Part shown: piece by piece, positions 1 to 11,700 of the stretch
How the letters are laid out: each line of letters starts with the position of its first letter
How positions within the stretch are numbered: position 1 is the first letter of the stretch
IMG/VR virus record: IMGVR_UViG_3300030333_001969
Location: 1 to 64,000 of that record
Reading direction: 5' to 3' (one strand)
From: a virus
Length of the DNA stretch: 64,000 bases
Translations under genes and position numbers: made by a program
Notes under the pieces: model-generated
Told to the model about the DNA's origin: nothing
Database searches by the model: none
Seen by the model: only the letters and a program-made list of their open reading frames with translations

Positions 1-3000
1 ATCAACACGGAATGCATCTGTATCTCCTGATGTATTAACATGAAGTTTAGCACTATTACTTGTTGTGCCTATACTTACAGGCCCAGAGATATGGTTTTTA
101 TCTTCACCTGTAACATATAATCCCCATGCATTAGTTATCCCAAGTTTATCTCCATAATCGAAGTAACCTAAATAAGTAGTGGCTGAAGTAACACTAGTAT
201 CATTCCAATCTATTCTCGCTCTATTAGCGAACACGCTTCCTGTTGAGATGCTATTGCTATTATCGGCTTCTGTTACTAGAAGGCTATAGGTTCCATACAA
301 AGTACCCGTATTGGATTCTCTACTAGCATCAACTTCAAGATAATTATATTGAGAATAGGCTTCTGTATTCGTTCCTGTATTGTTAAGATTTACTCTATTA
401 TATGTTCCATATAAATCAGCAACGGAAGCACTAGCATGGGTCATGTAAGACCCTACAAAGTTGTAATTCCCTGCAACATATGCTATATCTTGGTCTGTAG
501 ATGGTTCATATTCCATATAAGACCTAAACCCTACTTGGTAGTTTGCATCTCCTGATTGTCTTGAATCAACATAAACACCTGCCATTCTTTGTTCATTACC
601 ACCGGGAACACCTGCGGTTACTGAGTTATCTTGGTCAATATAAATAGCATAATGTTCGTTATCTTGGTCAAGAGTAGTTGAGCCGCTAGAATCATAATCA
701 ATATATATACCAGCAGAAGCAGTTGCATCTACGTTAGAGTCTACGTTTCTATCAATGTGGAATCTACCAACTAAATCTAATTCACTACCATCAAAGGTTA
801 GATTTCCTTCTGCATTTATATCTGTGCCTGATGCAGATTTAGCCGTTAATATTTTATTATTACCAGCATTGTCAATTATTTCTGACATATCTACTGTAAA
901 GGTTAATTGTGTTTCGCTAGTTCTTGCTATATCAACTCCTGCTCCACCTGTTAAAGTAATATCATCATTATTATTACCACTTGCAGTAGCACCACCCAAT
1001 CTTAGCGCAGTTGTACCGCCGGGAACAGTAAAGTCATATTGAGTATCAGATAAAGATACTGTTCCACTAGCATTAGGTAAAGTAATAGTTCTATCAGCAG
1101 TTGGGTCTGTAATAGTTAATGTAGTTTCATAATCATCAGCAGTTGCACCTTCAAACACGATTGCATTTGCTGCTTCCATAGTAACAGTATTAACAGTCGT
1201 TGTTGTTCCAGAAACACTTAGATTTGGAACTAATAATGTTCCGGTGCTTGGATTATATCGTAAAGCACCTGTATCATCTAATAGCCCATTTGATTCATCA
1301 TGGAACACAACAGGGAAGTCAGTATTTGCATTACTATCTGTAACTGTTACAGAAGCAGTTTGGTCAACCCAACTTAATCCACCACTACCGTCTGTTTTTA
1401 ACACTTGGTTAGAATTACCATCTGTTGAAGGCAATGTTAGAGTATAATCTGCGTCTAACGTGCCGGGTGCTTTAATTTTAGCATTATAAGAACCCTTTTT
1501 GAAATTTAATCCTGCGCTCTCATAAGTTAGATGAACACCGTCAATGTCAATTTTCATTGCGGGAACTACTACTCCACTCTTAGAGAAATTAAAAGACAGT
1601 TCACCATCTTCGGTGGTATCAGTCATATCTTTTATTATGGTACTTATAGAAGCATATAGGTGTTCTGCGCTTCCGCTTCCATCATGTTTACCCCAGAATT
1701 CTAATGCTCCTATTGCATCATCGTCAGCCACGCTTGAAGAATCTCTAAATAATCGTAATACTGGGCCTTTAATAGCACTAGCATGGGTATCAATCATATC
1801 AATATACCCTAACGAATTGAATCCTATGCTAGTAGTAGGGCCACCACTTCTCATAAGAGTATTTGATTGTAAATCTAAATTACCACCTAATTGTGGAGAG
1901 TTATCATCAACAACATCTCCACCACTTGCAGTTGATGCAATTGTCATATCGCTTCCAGAAGGAGTTAAAGTAATATTACTACCTGCAACTAGTTTAATAT
2001 CTTGGGTTCCAGAACCTGCTCCTCCAGCAGTTAATCTCAGTAATACATCATCTGTTGAATCTACCCAAGAAGAGGTATAAGTATTTTGAGTGTTAGTATT
2101 GGTATCTGTTGATGCGATTGTTATGTTGTTAGCATCAGTATGTGTTAGTGTAATATTAGAACCTGCATTAAACTTAATATCTTGAGTGCCTGAACCTGCA
2201 CCGCTTTGTGTTAATCTCAATAATATATCATCAGAAGAATCTACGAAAGATGTAGCATATGCATTTTGAGTGTTAGTATTAGTAGTTTGATTAACCCAAG
2301 ATAAGGCTCCGCTTCCATCTGTTTTTAGCACCTGATTAGCAGAACCATCATCACCGGGTAATGTAAGAGTATAACTTGACGTAACATCAGAAGGTGTTTC
2401 AAATGCTACATAATTAGTATTATTATCATCCCACAAAGCCAACCTTGTTTGATTATAGAGACTAAAGCCGGGGGCTGCTCCCCAAAGATTAGGTTTAATA
2501 CCAACTAGTTTTGTTAAAGTTTCATTCTTTAATACGCTAAAGGCTAATTCTCCATCACCACTTAAGTTAGATGAGTCAATCATTGTTGTTGTTATAGAAG
2601 CATAAATATCATCACCTGTTGCACCTCCCGGCCCTCTAAATGCTATTTCTCCTATTACATCGCCATCTGCTTCTCCATCATGGTCACGATATAATTCTAA
2701 AATAGGGCCAGCAGTTGCACTATCTACTGTATTAGTAATAACAACTTTACCTGTTCCATGAGGTTTTAAGTTTATATCTCTATTAGAAGTAGTAATTAAA
2801 TCGTGTGTTACTAAGTCTAAGTCACCGCCTAATTGTGGTGAAGTATCATCAACCATATTACCACTTGAAGCAGCAAGGTCTATTGTACCATCATCATCTT
2901 GATATGTTACAGTAATGTTTGTTTCTGTGTTTCCTGTAAACATGGCCCCAACAATATCTTGAACTTGTTCAGTTGATAATTGCGTGTTTGTATCTGTTGA

Positions 3001-5367
3001 AGCAATTGTCAAAGTCCCTGCTGCATCATCATAAGTTTTGGTGATGTTAGAACCTGCAACAATTAATCCATTTACATAATCTTCAACTTGCTCTTGACTT
3101 AGTTGAGTATTAGTATCTGTTGAAGCAATTGTTATATCGCCTCCACTTTCAGTAATGGTAATATTTGACCCTGCAACAAAGTCTAAGTCTTCAGTATTAC
3201 TAAGAGTATTACCACCTGCTGTAATTGTTCTCCATGTATTAGTATCAGTATAGTTACCAGAATGAATATTAGTTGAACCTTGGTCTATTGTCCAATCTAT
3301 TATTTCATCATCACTAATACCTAAGTCGCTTCTGACTTCTGCGGCAGTTCTTCCTTCAACAGATGTTCCGTCAATCTTCAAGAAATCATTATCCGCTACA
3401 TTAGCGTTGGCGACTAGAACATTACCATCAGAAATACCAGATGTTAGTCCCTTTACAAACGCAAGATTAGTTACTTCTGAATCCATTAATGCACCTGCGG
3501 CAGTAACATTTGTTGCGTCTGTTACATCAGCACTTGCTTCAATACTATCTAATTTGGTAATCTGAGTTGAAGTTGCTAAACCAGTTTGTGAAGCAGTAGC
3601 ATTTGGAATGGCTGATGTATATTGCACATTTGGTTTATTAAGAATCTTTGCATCTCCGCTAGAAGCATTCCAATCTGATTGAACGTTAACTTCTGCACCA
3701 CTAGCAGGTAAAGTAGCCCAAACCTTTCCTGAGCCTGCTAATTGAGAAGAAGTAATCTTTCCTAGTATATCATCTATGCTTGCTCTTTTCATTACATCTG
3801 ATGCGCTATCATCGAACAACAACATAAAGTCGCTACCTATTTGTATATCATCTCCTAAGTCGGTATAATCTCCTACTGTTGGAGAAAGTTTAGCATTCCA
3901 AGTAGAAGCAGAAGCAACATAAGTATCAGCAACGGCAGTTCCTTGCCATGTTCCTGTTCCTATTGTTCCAACTGTTGCTATACTTGAATGTCCGGTTGTG
4001 GGTGATTTTCCATCTAATTGTGTTTGAATAGCACTTGTTACTCCGTTTAGGTATTGAAATTCAGTATTACTTATCGTTCCGTTTGCAAGTTTATTTGCAT
4101 TAATTGCAGCACCAGATTTTATGTTAGCGTCTTCTATATTTGTAATAGAGTTACCTGTTCCATCAGCGTCAATCGTTTTGTTGGTTAAAATATCTGTTGA
4201 ATCTTTTAATACTACTGTTCCTGTTGTATCAGGTAATGTAATTGTATTATCTTGGTCAGGGTCTTCTATCGTTAATGTTGTTTCAAATGAATCTGCCGTA
4301 GCCCCCTCAAAAACAATAGCATTAGAAGCATTCATGGTAACAGTATCAACTACTGTTTGTGTTCCTTGAACAGTTAAGTTACCGCGAATTTCAACATTAG
4401 TATCATTATCAGTATCTCCTATGTATAATGTGTCGGTAGAATCTAGTGCTGCTAATATTGCTTTAACGTTTGTTTCGTCAGTTACATCTGCACCGTCTTC
4501 TACATTAAGGAAAGATAAAACATTTGCTTTTGTCATTTCTGTAACATTACCATCTGAGCCAGCATTATTACCTAACATTCTTGCATTAGTAACGTTTTGC
4601 ATTCTAGCATAAGTTACTGCATCTGATGCTATTTTCAAAGTGGTTACTGAATTTGCTTTCAGTTCTGATGAATCTACTGAATTAGCCGCTAACATTGCTT
4701 CGGTAACTGTTCCTGTATCTCCTGTTGTTACAACGGTTCCTGTTGTAGCAGGGAAAGTAATCGTTCCAGAACCCTTAGTGATAGTTCCATCATCATTTAT
4801 TCTTAGGTCTTCTGTATAGTTAGAACCGAAGAAAGACATTGATTGAGAAGATTTACCTATACCTAAGAACTGAATCTTTCTATCTGTTGCTTTGGCTGCG
4901 CTTCCTTTAGCAATTTGAATTACTGCTACAGGAATATCTCCGGGTTTAGGAACAGCAGTTTTAGAATTATTGGCTCCTAAAGTGGATGTTCCTCTAAATT
5001 TAATTGTATTTGCGCTTTCTCCACTTTGACTACCATCTGCTATTACAATTAAACCATACCAGTCATTTGAACTATTAACTGCCCAAGTGGGTTCTTGGTT
5101 AGTAACTGCGCTTGCTGTGTTTAATTTACCATCTCTAAGGTATTTAATTTCAGTTATATTAAATCGAGTATATGAAGAACCGCCGCTATTTTGTGTAATG
5201 TCTCCACCATGTATTACAAAAGATAATCCTGTTCCAATGTTTAAAGTATTGATTATGCCCGAATGGAGTTTATCTGTTCCGTCCTGTATATGCTCAGTAT
5301 CGTTGTTTCCACTCGTTCCATCAATAGCATTAGACAAAGTGCTGATAAACTTCGGATTTGTTGCCAT
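1..5367 (-). CDS. Tail fibre / receptor-binding protein, 3' end outside window
   Basis: The minus-strand frame starting with ATG at 5367 stays open to the left edge (1,789 codons, no stop), so the gene is truncated by the window. The product starts MATNPKFISTLSNAIDGTSG. It is rich in Thr, Ser, Asn, Asp and Gly, with typical fibre phrases: LTLPGDDGSANQVLKTDGSG near 2.3 kb, a second version, LTLPSTDGNSNQVLKTDGSG, near 1.4 kb, and SNSAKLHVNTSGDTDAFRVD at the edge. Such repeats are common in marine phage fibres. Internal duplications are visible: a 60-residue tandem repeat (about 1981-2160 and 2161-2340) and a 41-residue one near 2.98-3.12 kb. It starts in a TAATG overlap with the preceding gene and is the last tail gene seen, as expected for a fibre. 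Host-surface binding is inferred from composition and position; no catalytic domain was recognised. Confidence 0.8.
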   Translation of the reverse strand, partial: MATNPKFISTLSNAIDGTSGNNDTEHIQDGTDKLHSGIINTLNIGTGLSFVIHGGDITQNSGGSSYTRFNITEIKYLRDGKLNTASAVTNQEPTWAVNSSNDWYGLIVIADGSQSGESANTIKFRGTSTLGANNSKTAVPKPGDIPVAVIQIAKGSAAKATDRKIQFLGIGKSSQSMSFFGSNYTEDLRINDDGTITKGSGTITFPATTGTVVTTGDTGTVTEAMLAANSVDSSELKANSVTTLKIASDAVTYARMQNVTNARMLGNNAGSDGNVTEMTKANVLSFLNVEDGADVTDETNVKAILAALDSTDTLYIGDTDNDTNVEIRGNLTVQGTQTVVDTVTMNASNAIVFEGATADSFETTLTIEDPDQDNTITLPDTTGTVVLKDSTDILTNKTIDADGTGNSITNIEDANIKSGAAINANKLANGTISNTEFQYLNGVTSAIQTQLDGKSPTTGHSSIATVGTIGTGTWQGTAVADTYVASASTWNAKLSPTVGDYTDLGDDIQIGSDFMLLFDDSASDVMKRASIDDILGKITSSQLAGSGKVWATLPASGAEVNVQSDWNASSGDAKILNKPNVQYTSAIPNATASQTGLATSTQITKLDSIEASADVTDATNVTAAGALMDSEVTNLAFVKGLTSGISDGNVLVANANVADNDFLKIDGTSVEGRTAAEVRSDLGISDDEIIDWTIDQGSTNIHSGNYTDTNTWRTITAGGNTLSNTEDLDFVAGSNITITESGGDITIASTDTNTQLSQEQVEDYVNGLIVAGSNITKTYDDAAGTLTIASTDTNTQLSTEQVQDIVGAMFTGNTETNITVTYQDDDGTIDLAASSGNMVDDTSPQLGGDLDLVTHDLITTSNRDINLKPHGTGKVVITNTVDSATAGPILELYRDHDGEADGDVIGEIAFRGPGGATGDDIYASITTTMIDSSNLSGDGELAFSVLKNETLTKLVGIKPNLWGAAPGFSLYNQTRLALWDDNNTNYVAFETPSDVTSSYTLTLPGDDGSANQVLKTDGSGALSWVNQTTNTNTQNAYATSFVDSSDDILLRLTQSGAGSGTQDIKFNAGSNITLTHTDANNITIASTDTNTNTQNTYTSSWVDSTDDVLLRLTAGGAGSGTQDIKLVAGSNITLTPSGSDMTIASTASGGDVVDDNSPQLGGNLDLQSNTLMRSGGPTTSIGFNSLGYIDMIDTHASAIKGPVLRLFRDSSSVADDDAIGALEFWGKHDGSGSAEHLYASISTIIKDMTDTTEDGELSFNFSKSGVVVPAMKIDIDGVHLTYESAGLNFKKGSYNAKIKAPGTLDADYTLTLPSTDGNSNQVLKTDGSGGLSWVDQTASVTVTDSNANTDFPVVFHDESNGLLDDTGALRYNPSTGTLLVPNLSVSGTTTTVNTVTMEAANAIVFEGATADDYETTLTITDPTADRTITLPNASGTVSLSDTQYDFTVPGGTTALRLGGATASGNNNDDITLTGGAGVDIARTSETQLTFTVDMSEIIDNAGNNKILTAKSASGTDINAEGNLTFDGSELDLVGRFHIDRNVDSNVDATASAGIYIDYDSSGSTTLDQDNEHYAIYIDQDNSVTAGVPGGNEQRMAGVYVDSRQSGDANYQVGFRSYMEYEPSTDQDIAYVAGNYNFVGSYMTHASASVADLYGTYNRVNLNNTGTNTEAYSQYNYLEVDASRESNTGTLYGTYSLLVTEADNSNSISTGSVFANRARIDWNDTSVTSATTYLGYFDYGDKLGITNAWGLYVTGEDKNHISGPVSIGTTSNSAKLHVNTSGDTDAFRVD

Positions 5368-5723
5368 TAGACGACCTCCATCCTAAAGTTGAAACTAATA
5401 GTCTCGTCTGCCCCTATGGGGCCAATGCTATTAAATGTAACGCGGCTTAACATATCACCACCAGTCTGTGCATTAAAAATACCTAATTCAGAAATCTTAT
5501 TACTACCTAATTCTGCACCTGTAAAATCTACTGAGTAAATTAATATATTAGAGACTAAAGTGGGTGTTGCTGATTTTCTTTGTGCTAATACACTATTATC
5601 CAATTCTGTCTGTGAAGCAGAAGAAGAATCTCTACCATCTCCTACGTCTATATATGTGAATGCATTTACTGTTTCACCTTTAATCATTTTGCCTAAAGCA
5701 ACTCTTCCCGCGTCTATTATCAT
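5367..5723 (-). CDS. Small tail/baseplate protein of unknown function
   Basis: 118 residues. I chose ATG 5723 (MIIDAGRVALGKMIKG) because it forms an ATGA overlap with the stop of the giant hub gene. A longer in-frame start at 5798 would lie inside that gene. The sequence looks like a beta-rich single domain with a TYIDVGDG turn near residue 27. That layout (a short helix-like start, then an assertion of type VGDG) is common in small proteins sitting between hub and fibre in tailed viruses. It lies directly between the hub and fibre genes, so a fibre-attachment or baseplate role is likely. No family was recognised with certainty. Confidence 0.65.
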   Translation of the reverse strand: MIIDAGRVALGKMIKGETVNAFTYIDVGDGRDSSSASQTELDNSVLAQRKSATPTLVSNILIYSVDFTGAELGSNKISELGIFNAQTGGDMLSRVTFNSIGPIGADETISFNFRMEVV

Positions 5724-8700
5724 AGTTTTATCTCCGTTGTTGTGACTGTATCTGTTCCTGAACCTATTGTTGATATATGTCCTATTGTAGTATTCCACCC
5801 CGATAATGTTCCACCCGGAGTTGATACTTGGTATTTAAGAGAAGTTTCCTTCAATAAGACATCTTCCATTTCATAATGAATCTTAATAGTTTCTCCTGCA
5901 TTCTTAGTAAATAGGGTTCCAAAGCCAGTTTTTTGCTCCACCCCTAGTTCTGATAGTCTCTCAGCGATTGTCTTATTAAATGTTCCCACAGTTACAGTAG
6001 TTACATTAGACATTACATTATCAATCTCAAACACAGTAAACTCTTCATTTTTAATGTCATGCGTTTCAAAGGTTAATGTTACCCTATCTCCGGGCTTCAT
6101 CATTTCATAACCAGTTCTATCCATTTTAATTTGTATCTTTTTTGCTTTTTGTTTATGTGCAGTTAATGTCTTTTCTGCTTTAATTCTTGCTTCTGAAACG
6201 CTTGTAATATTTGGGTCAATTACTTTAACAGTTTTTGTTTTTCCTTTAGTAACAGGTATTTCTGCTTCAGCCTTAACACTATCTCCAATAACAACTACTC
6301 TTGTTGCTTTATCAAACATATTTTCATTCTTTTCTATTTCTAACACAGTTCCTGATTTATATGAAATGTCAAACTTTCTTTTACTATCATAATCATAGGC
6401 ATCTTTAATTCTCATCTCTCCGGGAGAATTTTGAACAAACTGATATTCTAATCCTTTCTTATTAGCCAAGAAATTTATTGCTCCGTAAACATCTTGTTCT
6501 GTAAATCTTGAATTTACTATTAATGGTTTTCTATTATAGACTGTTATTTCATCATTGGCTACAGGTTTGTATGCAACATCAGCCCCTCCACTATCTAATT
6601 CTGCTAATGTTATTGTATTAGTAGAAGTAGATGCTACCTCACCTATAAACTTCCCATCTTGATTGTAAATATCATCACCAGCAGAAACATTAATTGCATT
6701 GTTTTCTAATGTTATTGTCGTTCCTGTAGTATTTTGAGAAACAATATTAGTAGTATATACTAAGCCTTTTTCTGATGTATCTACATTAATATTGTTTTCT
6801 TCTAAAATGTCTTCCATTGCTTTTTCTGCATCTGTTCCGACATTAAATGTGGTTCCAATATATGCTCTTTGAGCCTTTCTCATCTTTGGTTTAACGTGAG
6901 TAGTTATATTAAATACTTCACCAAAGGATACAATTCCTTTACCGTTTAACTCACCATCATATGTTATTCTTACATTGGTGGTACTTGATTCTATACTTAA
7001 GTCTTTAACTTCTCCTGTATCTCCGTCTGTAATATAAAACTCCCCACCTGTAAATGTATTACTATTAAATGGTGGAGTGGCTCTAACGTGTGCAACGGTT
7101 CTTCTATCTGGTTTACCATCTATTATTGAATCTACATCTAATAATAAATACATAGCAAATAAACCTTCTTCATATATTAAATCATCATTAGTTGCAGCAG
7201 AAGTAGTATATGTATCTGCACTACTGCCAAATCCAACCACGCTATCAGTTAGTTCTTCATCACCAGTAATATAATTTTGAGTGAGATAATCATATTTTAA
7301 TCCAGTATCAAACATCTTATTTAGGTCAAAGTAATCAGGAGTATCTTTAAATGTAGTTTCTGAAATCCTCATTAATCTGAATGTTTTACCATGATTAGCA
7401 GTATTTAATGTAGTATCTAATTTAATAGTATGAACTGCATAAGTGCTGCTATCTGTTACTCCATGATGTATTATTTTTCCAATATATACTGGTTCTCCCT
7501 TTAACCTATTAGTAGTAGTAGTTCCATCAAAAGCATCTTTATCTGGTAATGTTAAATTAGTTCCTACTAATTTGTCTGATACTAAATAATATCCTTTTAA
7601 GTTTGGCACATAGTCTATCCACGAATTAATACAATTTTCATCTAACGTTATTGAAAAACTAGTCGCGTTAAGTGTATCTGAATCAAAATCTATCTTTGGT
7701 TTAAATAATGCCTGTGCTTGGAATACATCTCCCTTCTTTTTAAGACCCCAATCGTTTTCTGTATGTTTCCAACTTCTAGAATCATAGTTAGAAGAATCGC
7801 TTCTAACACTATCTTCCCCTAAGAAATGTGAACGTGTCTTAGTTCCAAGATATGTCATTTCTTGTCCATCAGGAGGTTTTTGATTAATCCTTAAAACTCT
7901 ACTATGTTGGTCTATCTCATCCCATGCACCACTAGTGCTAATATATGTTCCAAGACTATTAGACCATGTGTTTATGCAACCAGCATCAATATCAATTACT
8001 GCACTTGTTGGACGTGTAAATGCTTTATTTACGTCTTTTTGTTTAGTTACCTTTTTCATGTCTTTAAATAGTACGTTACAACTGGTGTATAAATGCGTAT
8101 TGTTATGTGTTTTATACTGCGTTCCATCTGAGTTGCTACCAAAGGTTTGTCTTGTAATAGCATTTACTATCCTAGAAGGATGATAATATGTTTCGCTGCT
8201 ATTGCCTGTCCAATCCTTTGCTTGATGGAATCCTGAGATTTGTCCTCTATTGTCATCCGCATTATAGTTTGTTCCAGCAACCCCGTCTATACATTCACCA
8301 ATTAAAGGTATCCATAAGTCATGTCCATTTAATTTATTAGTTGAAGAATTAACTCCTACCAATAAACGATGTCTAAGATAGTCTCGATAAACCATAGGAA
8401 CTGACATATACATATTTGGCATATATAATCCATTATTACCCACCTCATCTAATCCCCATTTTCCTTCAGGTGGGGCTAAAGTATTGAATAATTTTGCTCT
8501 TACAATGTATATTGTATCTCCGTTTGCATCTGTTTCATCATCATAACTAAGCATCTTAAGGTCTTTAGTCGTATCTGTATTGTGAACAGTCAAAGAAGAA
8601 TCATTTGTAATTGTTTTATGAGCAACCGCTAGTGCTGTACCATCTTTGCCTCTATAAATTATATCTCCTGCTGATAAAGATACATTGCCGCTTAATGTTA

Positions 8701-11700
8701 GCCAACCACTATTTATACTACCAAAGTTGTCATAGTTTACTGTTAAATTATGATAAAGCACTCTACTTCTCGGCCACTTTAAATGAGAAATAGTTTCTAA
8801 TGCATTTGTCTTTGGTAATGATTCATAGTCTACAGGATTGAAATGCCAATCAAATGTTGCTTCTACTAACCTCATAACACCAAATCTTTTCATACTAGAT
8901 GGACTAATAGAAGCAGATTTAATTGTCATGTTATCATAATCTATGTCTCTTTGTTCCATTATATTTGAATCACCTGTATATTTTTCATGAGAAACAGAAT
9001 CTCCCTTATTTCCGTCTTCTTCTAACATTAATCCAAAAGAAGTAAATTCATGAGAATCTGCTGCAAAAGCAATGTTATTGTGTCTTAATTTAGAATCTAT
9101 GAACATATCTCCTAATCCCAAAATATCATATGTTTTTGTGCGATAATCAATATTTTCTAGTTCTGTCCAATTACCTGCATATGAACCGCAATTAGCCGGA
9201 TTGCTTGAATCATATTCTGTTATCCATTCTGTTGGGGCTTTTCTAACAGAAGAACCACCAGTTAACCCCATATGAGAACCAGTCCATATATTAGACTCTC
9301 TAAGTGGTTTTAGTGAATGTGTTAAATCGCCCATTTCTGCGTTTGTTCCTCCACCAAAAGCGGTGCTTGCAGTTATTGCTTTAATTGCCCCTGATTCATC
9401 TATTTTATATGCAGAACAGTATCCATGAATGTTCTGTTTGTTCTTATTATTATTATAAACGCTGGTATGTGTTTCATTCACAGTTCCTTTTTTAAATTTA
9501 TTTAGTCCGGTGTATCTATATATTGTATCACCAAAGTAATAATTAGAATCTAATTCTGAAGATAGTCTGTGCAAGAACCCACCCGCAGGTAAATTAGTGT
9601 TTACTAAATAAATGCCCGCCATGCCTGTAGTTCCAGCACTACCTAATAATGTATCACTACTATTTGTTTCTATACTTCCTAGCACTAATGGGAAAGTGGG
9701 TGCTAGACTTATAACAGAGTTAGCCTCGTCCTTTGTATTCATCGAAACAACATTGTAAGGAGAGTATCCTGATGTTGTTTGCATCGGTTTTAAACTAACA
9801 CCTGCTTCTGTTTCATGTGCAAGTTTAAATGCAAAAGAAGAATCTTTTCCTCTTTCTATTGCCTTAATACTATTTATGTCATATCCTAAACTTTCATCTT
9901 CTGAATAACTACCTGTGGCTGAACTATATATTAAGTCTGTCTTTGTATTTGATGCCCCGTTATATAAATTTTTAATACCTGAGTTAAAAGATATTCCATT
10001 GTTTCCTAAATGTGATAGTTCTGTTGGGTGTGCAGATGCTTGAACATTCGCCCCTGCTGCTTTAAGTGCAGATAGATATGTTGAAGTTTTACCTAATCTT
10101 ACAAATTTAAGTTGTTTATTTCCACTAGTTGGATTAGTTTTATTGTTATGAGTGAATACTATTACAGTAGTGCCACTATTATCAGTTGCAGTAGATACCT
10201 CTCCCATAAATCTATAGTCACTACCTCCAGCATAATGGAATACTAAGTCATATTTATTCAAAGCCTGTAATACATCAGAAGTGTCTGTTATAGTAACTCC
10301 ATTAGTTTGAATTGAAACAAGATTATATTGTCCGTCTAGTGGGTCATTAAAATCTAACATAGGGGGCAATGAAGAATATACCATATCAGAAGTTCTATTT
10401 AAGTTTTTATTTACAGAATTATTTAATAGTGTTGATATGTTATCTCTTCCACTAACTGTATATATCATATTACCATGTTCATTTTTAGTAGAAATATCTT
10501 CAACAGTTCCTTGAAATACTGTGTCTTCTATTGAGTAGTTTCCTTCCATATAATATAAGAAAGAAATATTATTGGAAGGGACGTAAAACTTTTTATTAGG
10601 GTTTTGTAGTTTTATATATTTGTTAACTGCGTCACCATAGTCTATTAATACATTATGCCCATAGAATTGTTTATTCAAGAAAACTAATTTATTATTATAT
10701 AAGGCGGTGTTTTCTTTACTTATGGTTTTACCATTAATTGTTAGTCTAGCAAGATTATTAGAACTATAGACTCCTTCGGTATCTATTGGAATAGAACCAG
10801 TTAATCCTCCATTCCATGCCCTTACAAATATTTTTTTCTTTGATATGTTAGGTAATGTTCCTACTGCTTCCCATGTATTTTTAGTAGGTAGTTTCTTTTT
10901 ATCTACTGTTATTTGTTGGGTTTTTAAATCAGTCAAGGGACTTGCAATTGCTGATATTCTATAATAAGTATTTTCTAACCTTACAATGTCTCCTGTTGAT
11001 AAAAATGAATCGTTTCTAGCATCAAACCCTTCTTCTATTTGTTGTAAAATAATATTTTGTCCAGAAGTTGTGTCTGTTGATGCAGTATATGGCAACTCAT
11101 GTTCAGATAAACTTCCTCTATGTAATGAAGTAGATATTTTTAAATCTGCATCTTCTTTCATTTTAAGATGTTTAACACCTGTTTCATCTATAGAAGTAAC
11201 AGTAGCAAATTGACTTATCCTGTTCTGTGGATTATTTACATTTGTAGGAGAAATTATGTTTGTTACGCCATTGTTTCTATCCTTGCTGTCTTTAAAATAT
11301 AAATACTTTCTTGGCCCTGATAAATCTCCATGAATTAATTTATAGGTTGTAGTAGGACTATAACTGGCGTGTGCGCTTGTTCTATCAGAAGCATTCCTAG
11401 AGAAATTTCTAAAGCAATTAACCCATTCAGATGGATTAGGAGTATATGTAGAATTTGTATCTTTATCTGTTGGTGCATCTAAAATATCAGTAGTAACTAA
11501 GTTATCTACTAATACACCGTGTTGATTTTTACTACCTAAATCAATAATAGTTGCACCATACTTTCTTTCTGTTTTAAATACTGCACTAGTAATAGTTCTA
11601 CCATAATAAATATATTCAGCAGTTCCTTGAGAATGAGTAAGATTAGTTCTCATATTATCTAAAACTATAGTATTGTTTGAATTGTCATGACTCGCAATAA

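Noticed and set aside
755-5386. Plus-strand open frames over the fibre gene
   Set aside because: They lie opposite a long continuous minus-strand frame and have biased, low-complexity composition with no ribosome-binding site.
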